NCBI RefSeq assembly: GCF_002869765.1
Contig: NZ_PNOR01000026.1
Span: 1-60,498, forward strand
Source: Deinococcus planocerae
GTDB taxonomy: Bacteria; Deinococcota; Deinococci; Deinococcales; Deinococcaceae
Length of the DNA stretch: 60,498 nucleotides
Direction of reading: 5' to 3'
Shown here: piece after piece, positions 1 through 8,765 of the stretch
How the letters are laid out: each line of letters starts with the position of its first letter
Numbering within the stretch: the first letter of the stretch is position 1
Program-made: the position numbers and the translations under genes
The notes under the pieces: model-generated
Told to the model about the DNA's origin: nothing
Seen by the model: only the letters and a program-made list of their open reading frames with translations
The model's database searches: none

Positions 1-180
1 GCTTCACGCGGCTTCGTCCTCCTGCCCAAACGCTGGGTCGTCGAGCGCTCCCTGGCATGGTTATCGCGCTTCCGTCGCCTCGGGCGAGATTTGGAACGCT
101 TGTCCTCCACCCTGATCGGCTTTCACTCCGTCGCCGCCTGCGTTCTGATGCTGGCGAAAATCAGGCCCCTTCTTGGATAG
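1..180 (+). mobile_element. IS5-family transposase, C-terminal fragment (cut by window edge)
   Basis: Frame 1 is open from the first base to a TAG at 178-180 and encodes 59 residues. It contains [20 protein letters not shown], the arginine-rich segment around the catalytic glutamate (E15) of IS5/IS4-type DDE transposases, followed by the usual closing stretch ending near [10 protein letters not shown]. The rest of the gene and the left end of the element lie outside the window. The right terminal inverted repeat must lie just beyond 180 but cannot be defined without the other end. The reading frame overlaps by 20 bases, on the opposite strand, the 3' end of the GGDEF/EAL gene, so that gene's last codons are probably IS-derived. 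Confidence 0.8.
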
Positions 181-2563
181 GCTTCTGCCCAGCCTCTAGC
201 CTCAGGTGCGGCTCGATCTCAGCCGCGGGCAGCGGGCGACCGAGCAAGAAGCCCTGGGTGCGTTCGCAGCCCAGCGCCGCCGCGGCCGCGAGTTGCGCCG
301 GTGTCTCCACGCCCTCCGCCACCACCTCGAGCCCCAGCCCCCGGCCCAGGGCCACCACCGCCTGGGTCACCCGGTCCGCCTGCGCGGCGCGGCCCAGGTC
401 CTGAATCAGGGCGCGGTCCACCTTGAGCACGTCGAGGGGCAGATGCGCGAGGTGTCCCAGCGAGGAGTGGCCCTGACCGAAGTCGTCGAGGGCCACGCGC
501 ACCCCCAGCCGCCGCACCTCGCGCAGCACCGCGACGGCGCGCTCCACCTCGCGCAGCGCGAGCCGCTCGGTCACCTCCAGTTCCAGCCAGGTGCCCGCCA
601 GCGCGTGGCGACGCAAGGTGTCCCCCACCTCCGCCGCGAACGCCTCGCGGGCGAGCTGGGCAGGGGACACGTTCACCGCGACGCGCACGGGGGCGAGCCC
701 GGCGCGCTGCCACGCCGCGTTCTGGCGGCACGCCTCGTCGAGCACCCAGGCCCCGATCTCGACGATCAGGCCGCTGTCCTCGGCCACGGGGATGAAGCGG
801 CCCGGGTCGACCGGTCCGAGTTCGGGGTGGGTCCAGCGCAGCAGCGCCTCCAGGGCGAGCACCCGGCGGCCCAGGGTGTCGAACTGCGGCTGGTAGTGCA
901 GCGTGAACTCGCCGCGCCCGGCGGCGCCGCGCAGCAGGGGACCGATCCCCGCCGCCGGGTCCATCTCCGGCGTGTAGGCGCGCCAGGCGTTCTTGCCACG
1001 CGCCTTGGCGTGGTACATGGCGGTGTCCGCGTGCCCCAGCAGCGTGTCTGCGTCGGTGGCGTCGGCAGGGTACACACTCAGTCCCACCGATCCCGTCACC
1101 CCGGCCTGCCGGCCCGCCAGCAGGTAAGGCCGGGAGAGGCCCTTGATGATGGCCTGGGCCACCCGCTCGGCCTCCTGGCCGCCCAGCCCGGGCAGCAGCG
1201 CGGTGAACTCGTCGCCGCTGAGCCGCGCGACCAGACCCGGCGGAGGCACGGCCCCGCGCAGCCGGACGGCGACCTCGCGCAGCAGGGCGTCGCCCGCCGC
1301 GTGCCCGAGGGTGTCATTCACCGCCTTGAAGCCGTCGAGGTCCACGAACAGCACCGCGAGCCCCTCTCCGGTCAGGCTGGCCTGGCGAACCGCCGCCTCC
1401 AGGTGGGCCGTGAAGGCGGCGCGGCCCAGCAGTCCGGTCAGGGCGTCGTGCCGCGCCTGGTGGGCGAGGGCCGTGAGCAGCTCGTCCTTGCGGCGGTCCG
1501 ACTCCTCCAGGGCCAGGGTCCGCTCGCGCAGCGCCACACCGATCTGCACGTTCTCGTGAATCACCAGTCCCTGCCGGGTCAGCATCAGCAGGGTCGCCGT
1601 GAAGCACGCGGCGGCACTCCACTCGCGCATCCGGAGGTCGCCCGGGAAGGAGGCGAAAAACAGCAGGTACAGCGTGATCAGGGCGCCGTACGGCAGCGCC
1701 GCGCTCAGGAGGGCCCCGTTGTCGAGGAGGAGGTCCGCGCGCCGGGTGGCGTCCTGCCACTGGCGCAGGGCGGCGAGCACGAAGCACAGCTCGGCGAGTG
1801 CCCACCCGCTGACCGACAGCAGCTTGTGCGTCTGGAGGGCGGGCAGTTGCCCCAATGGCGTCTCGAACACGAGGACTGAGAGGCCGAACAAGAACCCGGC
1901 GAACAGCAGCCAGCGGGCGGGGCGCACGGTGCGGGGCGTGGCGGGCGCGAGCAAGACCAGCGCGCCGAGCACCACGAACACCAGGCCGCCCGCAAGCTGG
2001 GCGAGCTTGTCGGGACCGAGGGGGGGCAGCGGCAGGCCCCAACGCGCGGCGGCCTCCTGCGGCCAGCGCACCAGCCCCGCCCACCCCGCCATGCCCGCTG
2101 CCAGCGCGAGGGTGAGCACGTCGATGACGAGCTTGAGCCGGTCCCGGGCGAGGGCAGGAGCGCTGGGCAACAGCAGCAGCCCGGCCACCATCGGGGGAGA
2201 AATCAGGGCGAACAGCAGGTCCGCGACCGGGCCGTCCTCGCGCACGGGGCCTCCCAGATGCACGTGCAAGCTCTCGGCGATCAGGGCGGCGACCAGCGTG
2301 AGGTGGGCCGCGAGCATACCGGTCCAGGCCCACCGGGTGCGGCCCTCGGCGCCCCGCCGGGCCAGCAGGGCCGCCAGGGTGCCCAACAGGCCGAGCGGCA
2401 GCAGCAGGTCCTGGTCCAAGCGGTACGCGGTCTCCGGGCCGGGCAGCCAGAGGGTGAAGAGCACGCTGCACAGCAAGACATACACCAGCAGCAGGGCGGC
2501 CACCCCGGCGAGCAGACGGGAGGGGAACCGGGATGCGGCAGGGGGGGGAAGGGGGGACCTCAT
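161..2563 (-). CDS. Membrane GGDEF-EAL protein (cyclic-di-GMP turnover)
   Basis: An 800-residue inner-membrane signalling protein. Residues 1-340 carry about eight hydrophobic segments, with no recognisable extracellular sensor. A GGDEF domain follows (about 365-535) with the signature as SGDEF at 449-453, so the first glycine is serine. Then comes an EAL domain (about 545-790) with EALLRW at 572-577, [17 protein letters not shown] and VVAEGVET all intact. Family knowledge: GGDEF makes and EAL degrades cyclic-di-GMP. The intact EAL and altered GGDEF suggest a phosphodiesterase, possibly with a regulatory GGDEF, but this is inference. The last residues (KPIQEGA) are encoded inside the transposase frame, so the native C-terminus was probably replaced by IS insertion; the EAL fold itself appears complete. 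Confidence 0.92.
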   Translation of the reverse strand: MRSPLPPPAASRFPSRLLAGVAALLLVYVLLCSVLFTLWLPGPETAYRLDQDLLLPLGLLGTLAALLARRGAEGRTRWAWTGMLAAHLTLVAALIAESLHVHLGGPVREDGPVADLLFALISPPMVAGLLLLPSAPALARDRLKLVIDVLTLALAAGMAGWAGLVRWPQEAAARWGLPLPPLGPDKLAQLAGGLVFVVLGALVLLAPATPRTVRPARWLLFAGFLFGLSVLVFETPLGQLPALQTHKLLSVSGWALAELCFVLAALRQWQDATRRADLLLDNGALLSAALPYGALITLYLLFFASFPGDLRMREWSAAACFTATLLMLTRQGLVIHENVQIGVALRERTLALEESDRRKDELLTALAHQARHDALTGLLGRAAFTAHLEAAVRQASLTGEGLAVLFVDLDGFKAVNDTLGHAAGDALLREVAVRLRGAVPPPGLVARLSGDEFTALLPGLGGQEAERVAQAIIKGLSRPYLLAGRQAGVTGSVGLSVYPADATDADTLLGHADTAMYHAKARGKNAWRAYTPEMDPAAGIGPLLRGAAGRGEFTLHYQPQFDTLGRRVLALEALLRWTHPELGPVDPGRFIPVAEDSGLIVEIGAWVLDEACRQNAAWQRAGLAPVRVAVNVSPAQLAREAFAAEVGDTLRRHALAGTWLELEVTERLALREVERAVAVLREVRRLGVRVALDDFGQGHSSLGHLAHLPLDVLKVDRALIQDLGRAAQADRVTQAVVALGRGLGLEVVAEGVETPAQLAAAAALGCERTQGFLLGRPLPAAEIEPHLRLEAGQKPIQEGA

Positions 2564-2979
2564 GGGCGGCGCGCCCTGGAGCGCTGGACCGAGCGTAACG
2601 GCTGTTGCGTCACAACACTCCTACTGGGGACCGGGTGAACGCCCACCTCCTGGAGGAGCCGGCCAGCGGAACCAGACACCAGCCCTCGTCGGGGCTGGAG
2701 GGGCAAGTTCAATGAGGAGCAGCCCTTCGCTGCGTGCGTCCGCGGGAACGTCGGGTCAGGGGCGTTGCCATGCGCCGTTGGGGAGCGACGCCGTGACCGA
2801 CCCAGCAGGTGCCCCGCCGCCCCCTGCCGCACCACCTGTCTCGCCCGGGCCGCCACCCGCCCCGAACGCCTCCACCAGTTCGGGCGGCTCACGCACTTTG
2901 ACCTCATCCCGAGCGACAACAGCGCCGCCGCGGCCAGGTGTAGCCCACTCAACCGCAGCAGCGAGTCCCCTCAGTGGGA

Positions 2980-3081
2980 GACCTCGGATTTCGACGAGCG
3001 GGCCGGGCGCCCCTGCGACGTGGGGAGCCCGGGTACAGCACCAAGCTCGACCGGGACGGAGACCGCGTGGCCTGCGAGTAG
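2980..3081 (+). pseudogene. Excalibur calcium-binding domain remnant
   Basis: The frame ending at the TAG at 3079-3081 encodes RRGEPGYSTKLDRDGDRVAC and then E, stop. This is the characteristic end of Excalibur domains (Y, then LDRDGDGVACE), found at the C-terminus of many Deinococcus secreted proteins. Upstream the match continues only after a change of frame near 3000-3010, and no start codon or signal peptide can be joined to it. I read it as the tail of a decayed gene. The rest of 2564-3088 shows nothing recognisable. Confidence 0.5.
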
Positions 3082-3088
3082 GTGCCGG

Positions 3089-3574
3089 TCAGCGACCGGG
3101 GGAGCGTGCGGCGTTGTGCCGGTGCAACTCGCGCAGGCGCTCACTCAGGGAGGGTTCCGGTCCCTCGACCGTCGCCTCACGCAACACCGCCCCGATGGGG
3201 AGCGGGTTCACCGGCGCGGGGGGAGCGCCGAACTCTTCCAGCCAGGCCGTGAGCTGCGCGGCGGAAGTCGCGTACACGATGCGGCCCAGCCCGACCCAGC
3301 CGTGCGCGGCGGCACACATGGGGCAGTGCTCCCCGGAGGTGTAGACGGTGGCGCCCGCGCGTTCCTGGGGGGTGAGGTGGGACGCGGCCCAGCGGGCGAT
3401 GGCGAACTCCGGGTGTCCGGTGGCGTCGCCGGAGGCGGTGCGGTTGTGGTCCTCGAACAGGACCTCGCCCGAGGGCGACACCAGCAGCGAGCCGAAGGGG
3501 TCGTTGCCGGACCTGAGCGCTTCCTCGGCCAGCTCGACGCAGCGGGTCAGGTGGGTTCGATCACGGTCGTTCAC
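3089..3574 (-). CDS. Cytidine/deoxycytidylate deaminase-superfamily nucleoside deaminase
   Basis: Encodes 161 residues, typical for small guanine/cytosine/tRNA-adenosine deaminase-like enzymes. The zinc site is visible: HPEFA (H-x-E, about residues 54-56) and HCPMC further on, where the family usually has PCxxC. The proline before the first cysteine is therefore replaced by histidine, but both cysteines are kept. The GTG start at 3574 is preceded by an AGGAGG Shine-Dalgarno at good spacing; longer frames upstream lack one. The enzyme presumably deaminates a purine or pyrimidine base or nucleoside in the cytosol; the substrate cannot be read from the sequence. No operon partner is evident. Confidence 0.85.
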   Translation of the reverse strand: MNDRDRTHLTRCVELAEEALRSGNDPFGSLLVSPSGEVLFEDHNRTASGDATGHPEFAIARWAASHLTPQERAGATVYTSGEHCPMCAAAHGWVGLGRIVYATSAAQLTAWLEEFGAPPAPVNPLPIGAVLREATVEGPEPSLSERLRELHRHNAARSPGR

Positions 3575-3933
3575 GTCTCTCCTCCTGGAAGGTTTTGCCC
3601 AGCGGGCCCCGCTCCAGCGTGGGCAGCCGGGGGACCGGGCCGGGGATGGAGTGGCGTGCGAGTCCGGCCAGGGCCACGATCCCACGCCTGCCCTGGAACA
3701 GGAACCGGGTGCTCGAGGGCCGACCGGATGAGGGCCTGACCGAAAGGGTCGCGCGGGCCCTGGGTGAGCGGGCTGCGACCGAAGGTCTCCTGCCGTTCGT
3801 CTTTACCCCCGGGATCAATGAGAGCGGACTTGCGGATGTGAATGATCTGCCCGGCGGCAACGCCCCAGGGAACGGGGGGCACGTCAGCACACGGCTTTTC
3901 CACCGGCGACAGGGTAAACCCTTCGGCGCCGAC
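3575..3933. other. Gene-poor stretch with no convincing gene
   Basis: About 360 bases upstream of the deaminase. Several frames are open on both strands, but none has a start with a ribosome binding site, a conserved-looking motif, or agreement with its neighbours. A minus-strand frame ending just before the deaminase (GLARHSIPGPVPRLP and on) could be a gene remnant. I see no repeat or structured RNA. Confidence 0.4.
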
Positions 3934-4112
3934 TCACCAGGGCTGGCCGACCCTGCCCGCTTCATTGGGCTTCACGGCCCGGCAGGCCTGCCCCACCTGC
4001 TCCAGGGGCACGCTTAAACGCAGCGGGGCGACGAAGTGGACACCACCCAGCCCCGCCGCTTGCGTGAGGACGTTGCTGCCGGCCAGCTTCAGGACGGACG
4101 TATACCGCACCC
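3934..4112 (-). pseudogene. Out-of-frame continuation of the secreted protein at 4089-4829
   Basis: Directly downstream of residue P in the RARLVLP segment of the gene at 4089-4829, another minus-strand frame takes over. It stays open for about 59 codons to a TGA at 3934-3936, encoding a segment that begins DRVRYTSVLKLAGSNVL and ends EAGRVGQPW. This alternates hydrophobic and polar residues like the upstream part. In contrast, the annotated frame ends after only eight more residues. A single missing base near 4110-4115 would join the two into a protein of about 305 residues. Seen directly: the two abutting frames. Inference: they were one gene. Confidence 0.5.
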
Positions 4113-4829
4113 GGTCATGGGAAGGACCAGGCGGGCGCGGCCCTGGGCGCCGGTGTGCGTGACGATGCTGAAGGTGCCGCCCTGCGTGGTCACCGCCAGG
4201 AAGGCCTGGTTGGGGTGGCCCCTGAGGGTGACGAGGTGCTCAAAGCGTCCACCGTACCCCACGGCTTTCGGAACGACGAAATCGCCCGACTCGGGATCGT
4301 AGGTCGTGACGAAGCTCGTGTTCCCCACATTGAGCCCCCGCTGAAACCCACATACCTGGTGGGCGAACAGCCCGTAGAGCGTGCTCGGTGCGGCGGGATG
4401 GGCGTTCGTCCCAAGCTGGACCCGGTACGTGCCGACGCTGAGCACGGGGTGGGGCCAGCCGTTCAAACTCCAGACGTGGGCGGGTTTTTTCGAGGCATTC
4501 CACATCGTGCTCAGGCCACCCAGGAGGGAACTGCTGGTGAACACCTGTCGCCCCTGGGGATCGGGGATGACGCTGAGAAGAAGGCTCGACGTGGTTCCGG
4601 GGAAGAAGACCGCAGCGCTCAGGGGATCGTGGGGGGCAGACGAGGGGGAAAAGCGGGTGGCCTTGACCGTGACCCCCGGGAGGGTCCTGGCGAGGTCCTG
4701 GAGGGAGAAGAGCATGTCGCCCCCCGCCGCCGTCGGTGGGCGTTGGGCTGGGACGCTGCCGGGAAGGGCGGGGACGGCCCCGGTGGAGGCGGCCAGCAGC
4801 AGTGCGGGCAGGAGTGTGAAGCGTCGCAT
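4089..4829 (-). CDS. Secreted protein of unknown function, probably frameshifted near its C-terminus
   Basis: Encodes 246 residues. The start at 4829 is chosen because MRRFTLLPALLLAASTGAVP is a clear signal peptide and AGGTGG precedes it; the frame extends upstream but with low-complexity, non-coding-like sequence. The mature protein has no motif I recognise. It is rich in beta-like segments (VGTYRVQLGT, FVVPKAVGYGGRFEHLVTLR), compatible with a secreted beta-structured protein. No lipobox is present. The last residues (MTGCGIRPS) are probably spurious because a better continuation exists in another frame (3934-4112). Neighbours give no functional hint. Confidence 0.65.
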   Translation of the reverse strand: MRRFTLLPALLLAASTGAVPALPGSVPAQRPPTAAGGDMLFSLQDLARTLPGVTVKATRFSPSSAPHDPLSAAVFFPGTTSSLLLSVIPDPQGRQVFTSSSLLGGLSTMWNASKKPAHVWSLNGWPHPVLSVGTYRVQLGTNAHPAAPSTLYGLFAHQVCGFQRGLNVGNTSFVTTYDPESGDFVVPKAVGYGGRFEHLVTLRGHPNQAFLAVTTQGGTFSIVTHTGAQGRARLVLPMTGCGIRPS

Positions 4830-5170
4830 CGCCGCCACCTGAGGTCGGGGCCCCAGGCCCCGGGCCGCAACCGCGGGTGGTGTTGGGGGAATCAGTCGGG
4901 GGGCGGTGCCGGGTGCGCTCCCCGTTCGGGGTCGGCAGGCTGACCCCTCGGGCTTGACCTCACGACGGTGGGTGTGTCCGGGCCTACGGGCTCCTTCACG
5001 GCGCAATCAGCCTGCGGGCGCCAAGGCGAAATACTTCGTATCTTGGCCCGGCCTCCTGGGTCACTCCTCGCCGTTCACTGCCGTGTGGCGCTCCTCCACG
5101 TCTTCACGCGGGCAAGCCCAGATCAAAGAACCCTCCGCTGGGGACGTCCACGCCTCGCCCCCAACAGCTC
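4830..5170. other. Intergenic stretch, nothing recognised
   Basis: About 340 bases between the secreted-protein gene and the 3' end of the HAD phosphatase gene. The upstream part holds the ribosome binding site and presumably the promoter of the secreted-protein gene. No convincing open frame, repeat or terminator was found. Confidence 0.4.
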
Positions 5171-5822
5171 TCACAACCGCCCATCCGTGAAGTCCTGCAC
5201 GGCGAGCTCGGCACCTGAGTGCGCCAGGACCTCCGGGGGGTGAAAGGTGGCGACCCCGATGACCCTCACCCCCGCCCCGCGGGCCGAGCGCACGCCATCC
5301 GGTAAGTCCTCGAAGGCCAACGCCTCCCCGGGCCGCCAGCCCCAGGCGGCGCAGGGCCTCCCGGTACGGGGCGGGATCCGGCTTGCCCACGCCGACCCCC
5401 TCGGCGAGGACGATGCAGGCGAAGGCTTCCCACAGTTCAGTGGCTCTCAGCACGAGTTCGGCGTTCGCCCGGGTCGCGTCGGTCACCGCGGCGAGGCGCA
5501 GGCCCCGGTCGGCGGCCCACGCCAGCAGGGACCGCGTGCCGGGCAGCGGCGTCAAGTCCCGCGCCAGACGGCGGTAGACCTCATCCCGTTCGTTCAGCAA
5601 CCGGGCCGCGTCGGCGGGGGCAAGCCCCGGCAGGAGGTCGAGCAGCACGTCCTGCCGGGTCCGCCCGCTCACGCGGCTGCGGTAACACGCCCCCTCCACC
5701 TCGACCCCGCGCGGCGCCAGGACCGCGCGCCAGGACCGCCAGTGCAGCGGCTCGGTGTCGGCAAGCGTCCCGTCAATGTCGAAGAGCAGGGCACGCGGGC
5801 GTGGGAAGCCGGACGGGGCCAC
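5171..5822 (-). pseudogene. HAD phosphatase, beta-phosphoglucomutase-like, frameshifted
   Basis: Starts at GTG 5822 and shows the HAD nucleophile motif LLFDIDGTLAD at about residues 11-21, a helical cap, VTDATRANAELVL (motif II region) and VGKPDPAPY (motif III lysine). At about 5330-5335 the frame breaks: the expected motif IV, GEALAFEDLPDGVRSARGAG, continues in the next frame to a TGA at 5171-5173. The total length (652 bases) is one more than a multiple of three, so one extra G in a G/C run explains it. The repaired protein would be about 216 residues, normal for the family. Family role: hydrolysis of sugar phosphates or phosphohexose mutation in the cytosol. Last gene of the LacI-controlled operon. 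Confidence 0.8.
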
Positions 5823-5833
5823 CTGAAAGCCCC

Positions 5834-6838
5834 TTACCCGACGGCCACGGCGGGCCGCCCCACCTCCACCGCCCGCCCCGTCTCGAAGGACCGGATGGCG
5901 GCGTGGGCGAGGAGCAGGGCGCGGCGCCCTGCCTCGGCGTGGACGGGCGGCCCCTCCCCCGCGCGGAAGGCCGCGAGCAGCGCGTCCAGGTGGGCGTCGA
6001 AAGTGCGGTGGAACTCGCGCCCCCGGTCGTTGAAATACCCCGCCTCCCACACCTCCCCGAGTTCGCTTCCGTTGGGGTGGAAGTCGAAGCGCCGTACCGT
6101 GTCGTGAATGACAAGGCGCCCGAGCGTGCCGCCCACCTCCAGCCGGTGCGTGTCGGGGTGCGCGTAGGAGGCGTCGTAGGTGCCCAGCAGGGTGCCCACC
6201 GCCCCCGATTCGAAGGTGAGCGCCAGCGCGAGGGTGCGGTAGCCGCCGCCCGTCTTGTCGGTCATATGCGCCGACACGTTGGAGACCGGCCCGCACAGGT
6301 ATTCGAGCATGTCGAAGCCGTGGCACTGGGTCTCGATCAGGTTGGCGTGGGGGTGGTCGCTTTCCCCCTCACCCCCGAAGCGCCAGGAGGCGAAAACGAT
6401 CTCACCGAGGCGCCCCCCCTCGATGGCGGCCCTGGCGAGTTGAACGGGTTTCGCGTAGCGGTGGTTGAAGTTGATGGCGAAAAAGAGGTTCCGCCGCCGC
6501 GCCTCCTCCAGCAAGATGTCCGCCTCGCCGAGGTCGAAGACCAGCGGCTTTTCCGCGAGGAGGGGCACGCCCGCGCGGATGACCTCCAGGGTCGGCCCGA
6601 AGTGCCCCTGGTTGGGCAGGCTGAGGCTCACGAGGTCGGGCCGCTCGGCCTGGAGCATCTCCGGGATGCTCGTATAGGCGCGGACGCCGTACTCCTGGGC
6701 GCGGGCACGTGTCCGCTCCGGCGTGCGGCCCGCGACGGCGACCAGCTCCACATCCTCCCGCGCGGCGAAGACCCGGGCGTGCTCGCGTCCCCAGCGTCCG
6801 GCCCCGACGAGCGCCACCCGCACCCTCGCGCCGGTCAC
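5834..6838 (-). CDS. Gfo/Idh/MocA-family NAD(P)-dependent oxidoreductase
   Basis: Encodes 334 residues. The N-terminal Rossmann motif is VALVGAGRWGREHARVF. EKPLVFDLGEA holds the EKP motif with its catalytic lysine, and the C-terminal alpha/beta substrate domain includes NFNHRYAKPVQLARAAIEGG. The GTG start at 6838 overlaps the stop of the upstream dehydrogenase gene by four bases (GTGA), indicating translational coupling; longer frames upstream run inside that gene. Family members oxidise or reduce sugars, inositols and sugar acids with NAD(P). In this operon it is a candidate for redox conversion of the imported carbohydrate. The exact substrate is unknown. Confidence 0.88.
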   Translation of the reverse strand: MTGARVRVALVGAGRWGREHARVFAAREDVELVAVAGRTPERTRARAQEYGVRAYTSIPEMLQAERPDLVSLSLPNQGHFGPTLEVIRAGVPLLAEKPLVFDLGEADILLEEARRRNLFFAINFNHRYAKPVQLARAAIEGGRLGEIVFASWRFGGEGESDHPHANLIETQCHGFDMLEYLCGPVSNVSAHMTDKTGGGYRTLALALTFESGAVGTLLGTYDASYAHPDTHRLEVGGTLGRLVIHDTVRRFDFHPNGSELGEVWEAGYFNDRGREFHRTFDAHLDALLAAFRAGEGPPVHAEAGRRALLLAHAAIRSFETGRAVEVGRPAVAVG

Positions 6839-7872
6839 TGCTCGATCACCACCTTGCCGCTGCGCCCCGAGAAGAACAGCTCGAAGGCCGAGCCGATCTC
6901 CTCGGGGGGAAAGCGGTGGGTGATGATCTGGGACAGGTACGCGCGGTGCCGCCGCAGCAGGTCGAGGTTGCCGGGCAGCTCGTCGTAGCGGAAGTACTCG
7001 CTTCCCAGCACCGACCGCTCGGGCGCGATCAGGTCGGACGACACCGTGAGATTCAGCCCCTCGCCGTGTCCGACACACACCAGGACGCCGCGCTGGGAGA
7101 GGTTCGCCAAGGCCTCCTGCCGGGCCGCCCCCTTCCCGCTCGCGTCGATGGCGGCGTCCACGGCGCCCAGGCCGTGCCGTCCCAGCCCCTCGGCGAGGCT
7201 CCCTTCCGCGACATTGACCGGCAGCGCCCCCAGCCGCGCGGCGAGGTCGAGGCGGTGCGGGGACACGTCGGTGACGAGGACCCGCACCCCCTCCCCCAGC
7301 AGCAGCCGCGCCATCGCGACCATGCCGAGGCCGACCGGACCCGCCCCGGCGACGAGCAGGCTCTCGATGTCCTCACGCAGGTGCCGGGCACGCTCGACGG
7401 CGTGAGAGCAGGTCCCCATCACGTCGAGGAGCAGCGTCGCCTCGGTCAGGGGCAGGTCCGGGTCCACGGGGAAGAAGACGTTCTCGTTCACGAGCTCAAA
7501 AGGGGCGTACCCGCCGTCGTGGGTGAAGCCGTAGTCGGCCCGCTTGGCGAGGCACTGGTTGGTGTGCCCCAGGCGGCAGGAGCGGCACTCGCCGCAGTAG
7601 TCCATCAGGAAGACCACGCCGGGGGTGCCGACCGGGGTGCGGGTGTTCGGCCCGGCGGCGGCGACCACCCCGGCGGCCTCGTGCCCGGGGGTGACGGCGG
7701 AGCCCCCCAGGTACTGGGGACGCTCGGAGCCGCACAGGGCGTTGGCGGCGACGCGCAGGAGCAGTTGCCCCGCGCCGGGTTCGGGAACGGGCTTCTCGCC
7801 GAACTCGATGTGCCCCTCTCCGACGAAGACGGGCACCCGCATGGTGGCGGGAATGGTGGGGAAGTCGATCAA
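6835..7872 (-). CDS. Zinc-dependent medium-chain alcohol/polyol dehydrogenase
   Basis: Encodes 345 residues of the MDR superfamily (sorbitol/threonine dehydrogenase-like). Catalytic zinc ligands are suggested by NALCGSE and GHEAAG. The structural-zinc cysteine cluster is complete in DYCGECRSCRLGHTNQC, and the nucleotide-binding fold shows LVAGAGPVGLGMVAMARLL. ATG 7872 is preceded by a purine-rich site. It lies in the middle of the sugar operon, 53 bases after the TIM-barrel gene and overlapping the oxidoreductase downstream. It probably oxidises a sugar or polyol hydroxyl with NAD(P)+. It differs from the second MDR gene of this operon, which lacks the structural-zinc cysteines. Confidence 0.88.
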   Translation of the reverse strand: MIDFPTIPATMRVPVFVGEGHIEFGEKPVPEPGAGQLLLRVAANALCGSERPQYLGGSAVTPGHEAAGVVAAAGPNTRTPVGTPGVVFLMDYCGECRSCRLGHTNQCLAKRADYGFTHDGGYAPFELVNENVFFPVDPDLPLTEATLLLDVMGTCSHAVERARHLREDIESLLVAGAGPVGLGMVAMARLLLGEGVRVLVTDVSPHRLDLAARLGALPVNVAEGSLAEGLGRHGLGAVDAAIDASGKGAARQEALANLSQRGVLVCVGHGEGLNLTVSSDLIAPERSVLGSEYFRYDELPGNLDLLRRHRAYLSQIITHRFPPEEIGSAFELFFSGRSGKVVIEQ

Positions 7873-7925
7873 GGCCCTTTCCTTTCTCGCCGCCGGGAAG
7901 CGGCGCGGGTGGAGACGGAGACCTG

Positions 7926-8765
7926 TCAGCGCGCGACGTGCTCGCCCTCCAGGGAACGCGCGACCTCGCGGATGTGCCGCGCCGCCAGGGCGTACTCCTC
8001 CTCGTTTGGAAGGTGTTCGAGGATCAGGGGCAGCTCGGGGTCGAGGCGGTCGAGGGCGCGCAGGAACGCGGGGTAATCGAGCCCCCCGAGGCCGGGCCGC
8101 ACCTCGTCAATGTGCGCGAGCATCCTGGGGTGCAGGGTCACGTCCTTGGCGTGGCAGCTCTTGATGTGTGGGCCGAGGCGCAAGGCAAAATCCTCGATGA
8201 GCTGCCCGTTGCGGGAGTACCGCTCAGGGCTGTTGATCAGGTTCACCGGGTCGAAATGCACCCCGAAGCCGGTTCGGTCCACGGCGCGGATCAGGCGCAG
8301 GTAGCTGTCCGCCGAGTCGGGAGGCGTCCAGGGCATCGTCTCCAGCGTGTAGAACGTGCGCTTCGGCCCTACCGCATCGATGATCTCCTGAACCGTTGCC
8401 ACGATCAGATCGAACACGTCCTCGTCGTAGTGGCTGGGGTGTGGGCCGTCCCACTGCTCCCCGCGCGACCCGGCGATGTTGACGCAGCAGTGGGCGCCGA
8501 GTTCGTCCGCGAGCGCCAGCCGCTCCTGACAGCGCCGGATCGAGGCGCGGCGCTTCGCGTCGTCGGTGCTGATGGGGTTTGACCACGCGGGCACCTCGGC
8601 GAGGAGGAGTCCGGCGCGGACGGCGGCCTTGGCGCACCCGGTGGCCTGTTCGAGCGGGCCGTCGTCCGCCGGGCAAAACACCGCCTCGTAGCCGTGGCGG
8701 CGCGCGGCCTCGACCCAGGCGTCAGGGTCGGTCAGGGGGGCGAAGACGGGTCCTCCCAGCCTCAT
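7926..8765 (-). CDS. Sugar phosphate isomerase/epimerase-like TIM-barrel protein
   Basis: Encodes 279 residues of the xylose-isomerase-like TIM-barrel superfamily (AP endonuclease 2 fold). Visible metal-site elements include [10 protein letters not shown] (H and D), [10 protein letters not shown] (H and D) and LILEHL with the closing glutamate. Members isomerise, epimerise or dehydrate sugars and keto-acids using a divalent metal. ATG 8765 overlaps the stop of the gene upstream (ATGA). The pairing of two such proteins with two MDR dehydrogenases and a Gfo/Idh/MocA enzyme suggests stepwise oxidation and isomerisation of a sugar or cyclitol. Confidence 0.85.
   Translation of the reverse strand: MRLGGPVFAPLTDPDAWVEAARRHGYEAVFCPADDGPLEQATGCAKAAVRAGLLLAEVPAWSNPISTDDAKRRASIRRCQERLALADELGAHCCVNIAGSRGEQWDGPHPSHYDEDVFDLIVATVQEIIDAVGPKRTFYTLETMPWTPPDSADSYLRLIRAVDRTGFGVHFDPVNLINSPERYSRNGQLIEDFALRLGPHIKSCHAKDVTLHPRMLAHIDEVRPGLGGLDYPAFLRALDRLDPELPLILEHLPNEEEYALAARHIREVARSLEGEHVAR

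Noticed and set aside
206..1879. Very long open frame on the plus strand opposite the GGDEF/EAL gene (and similar long antisense frames throughout, such as 9613-11583 and 55001-57358)
   Set aside because: They encode repetitive H/R/G/Q-rich sequence without motifs and mirror the codon structure of clear genes on the other strand; high GC removes stop codons by chance.
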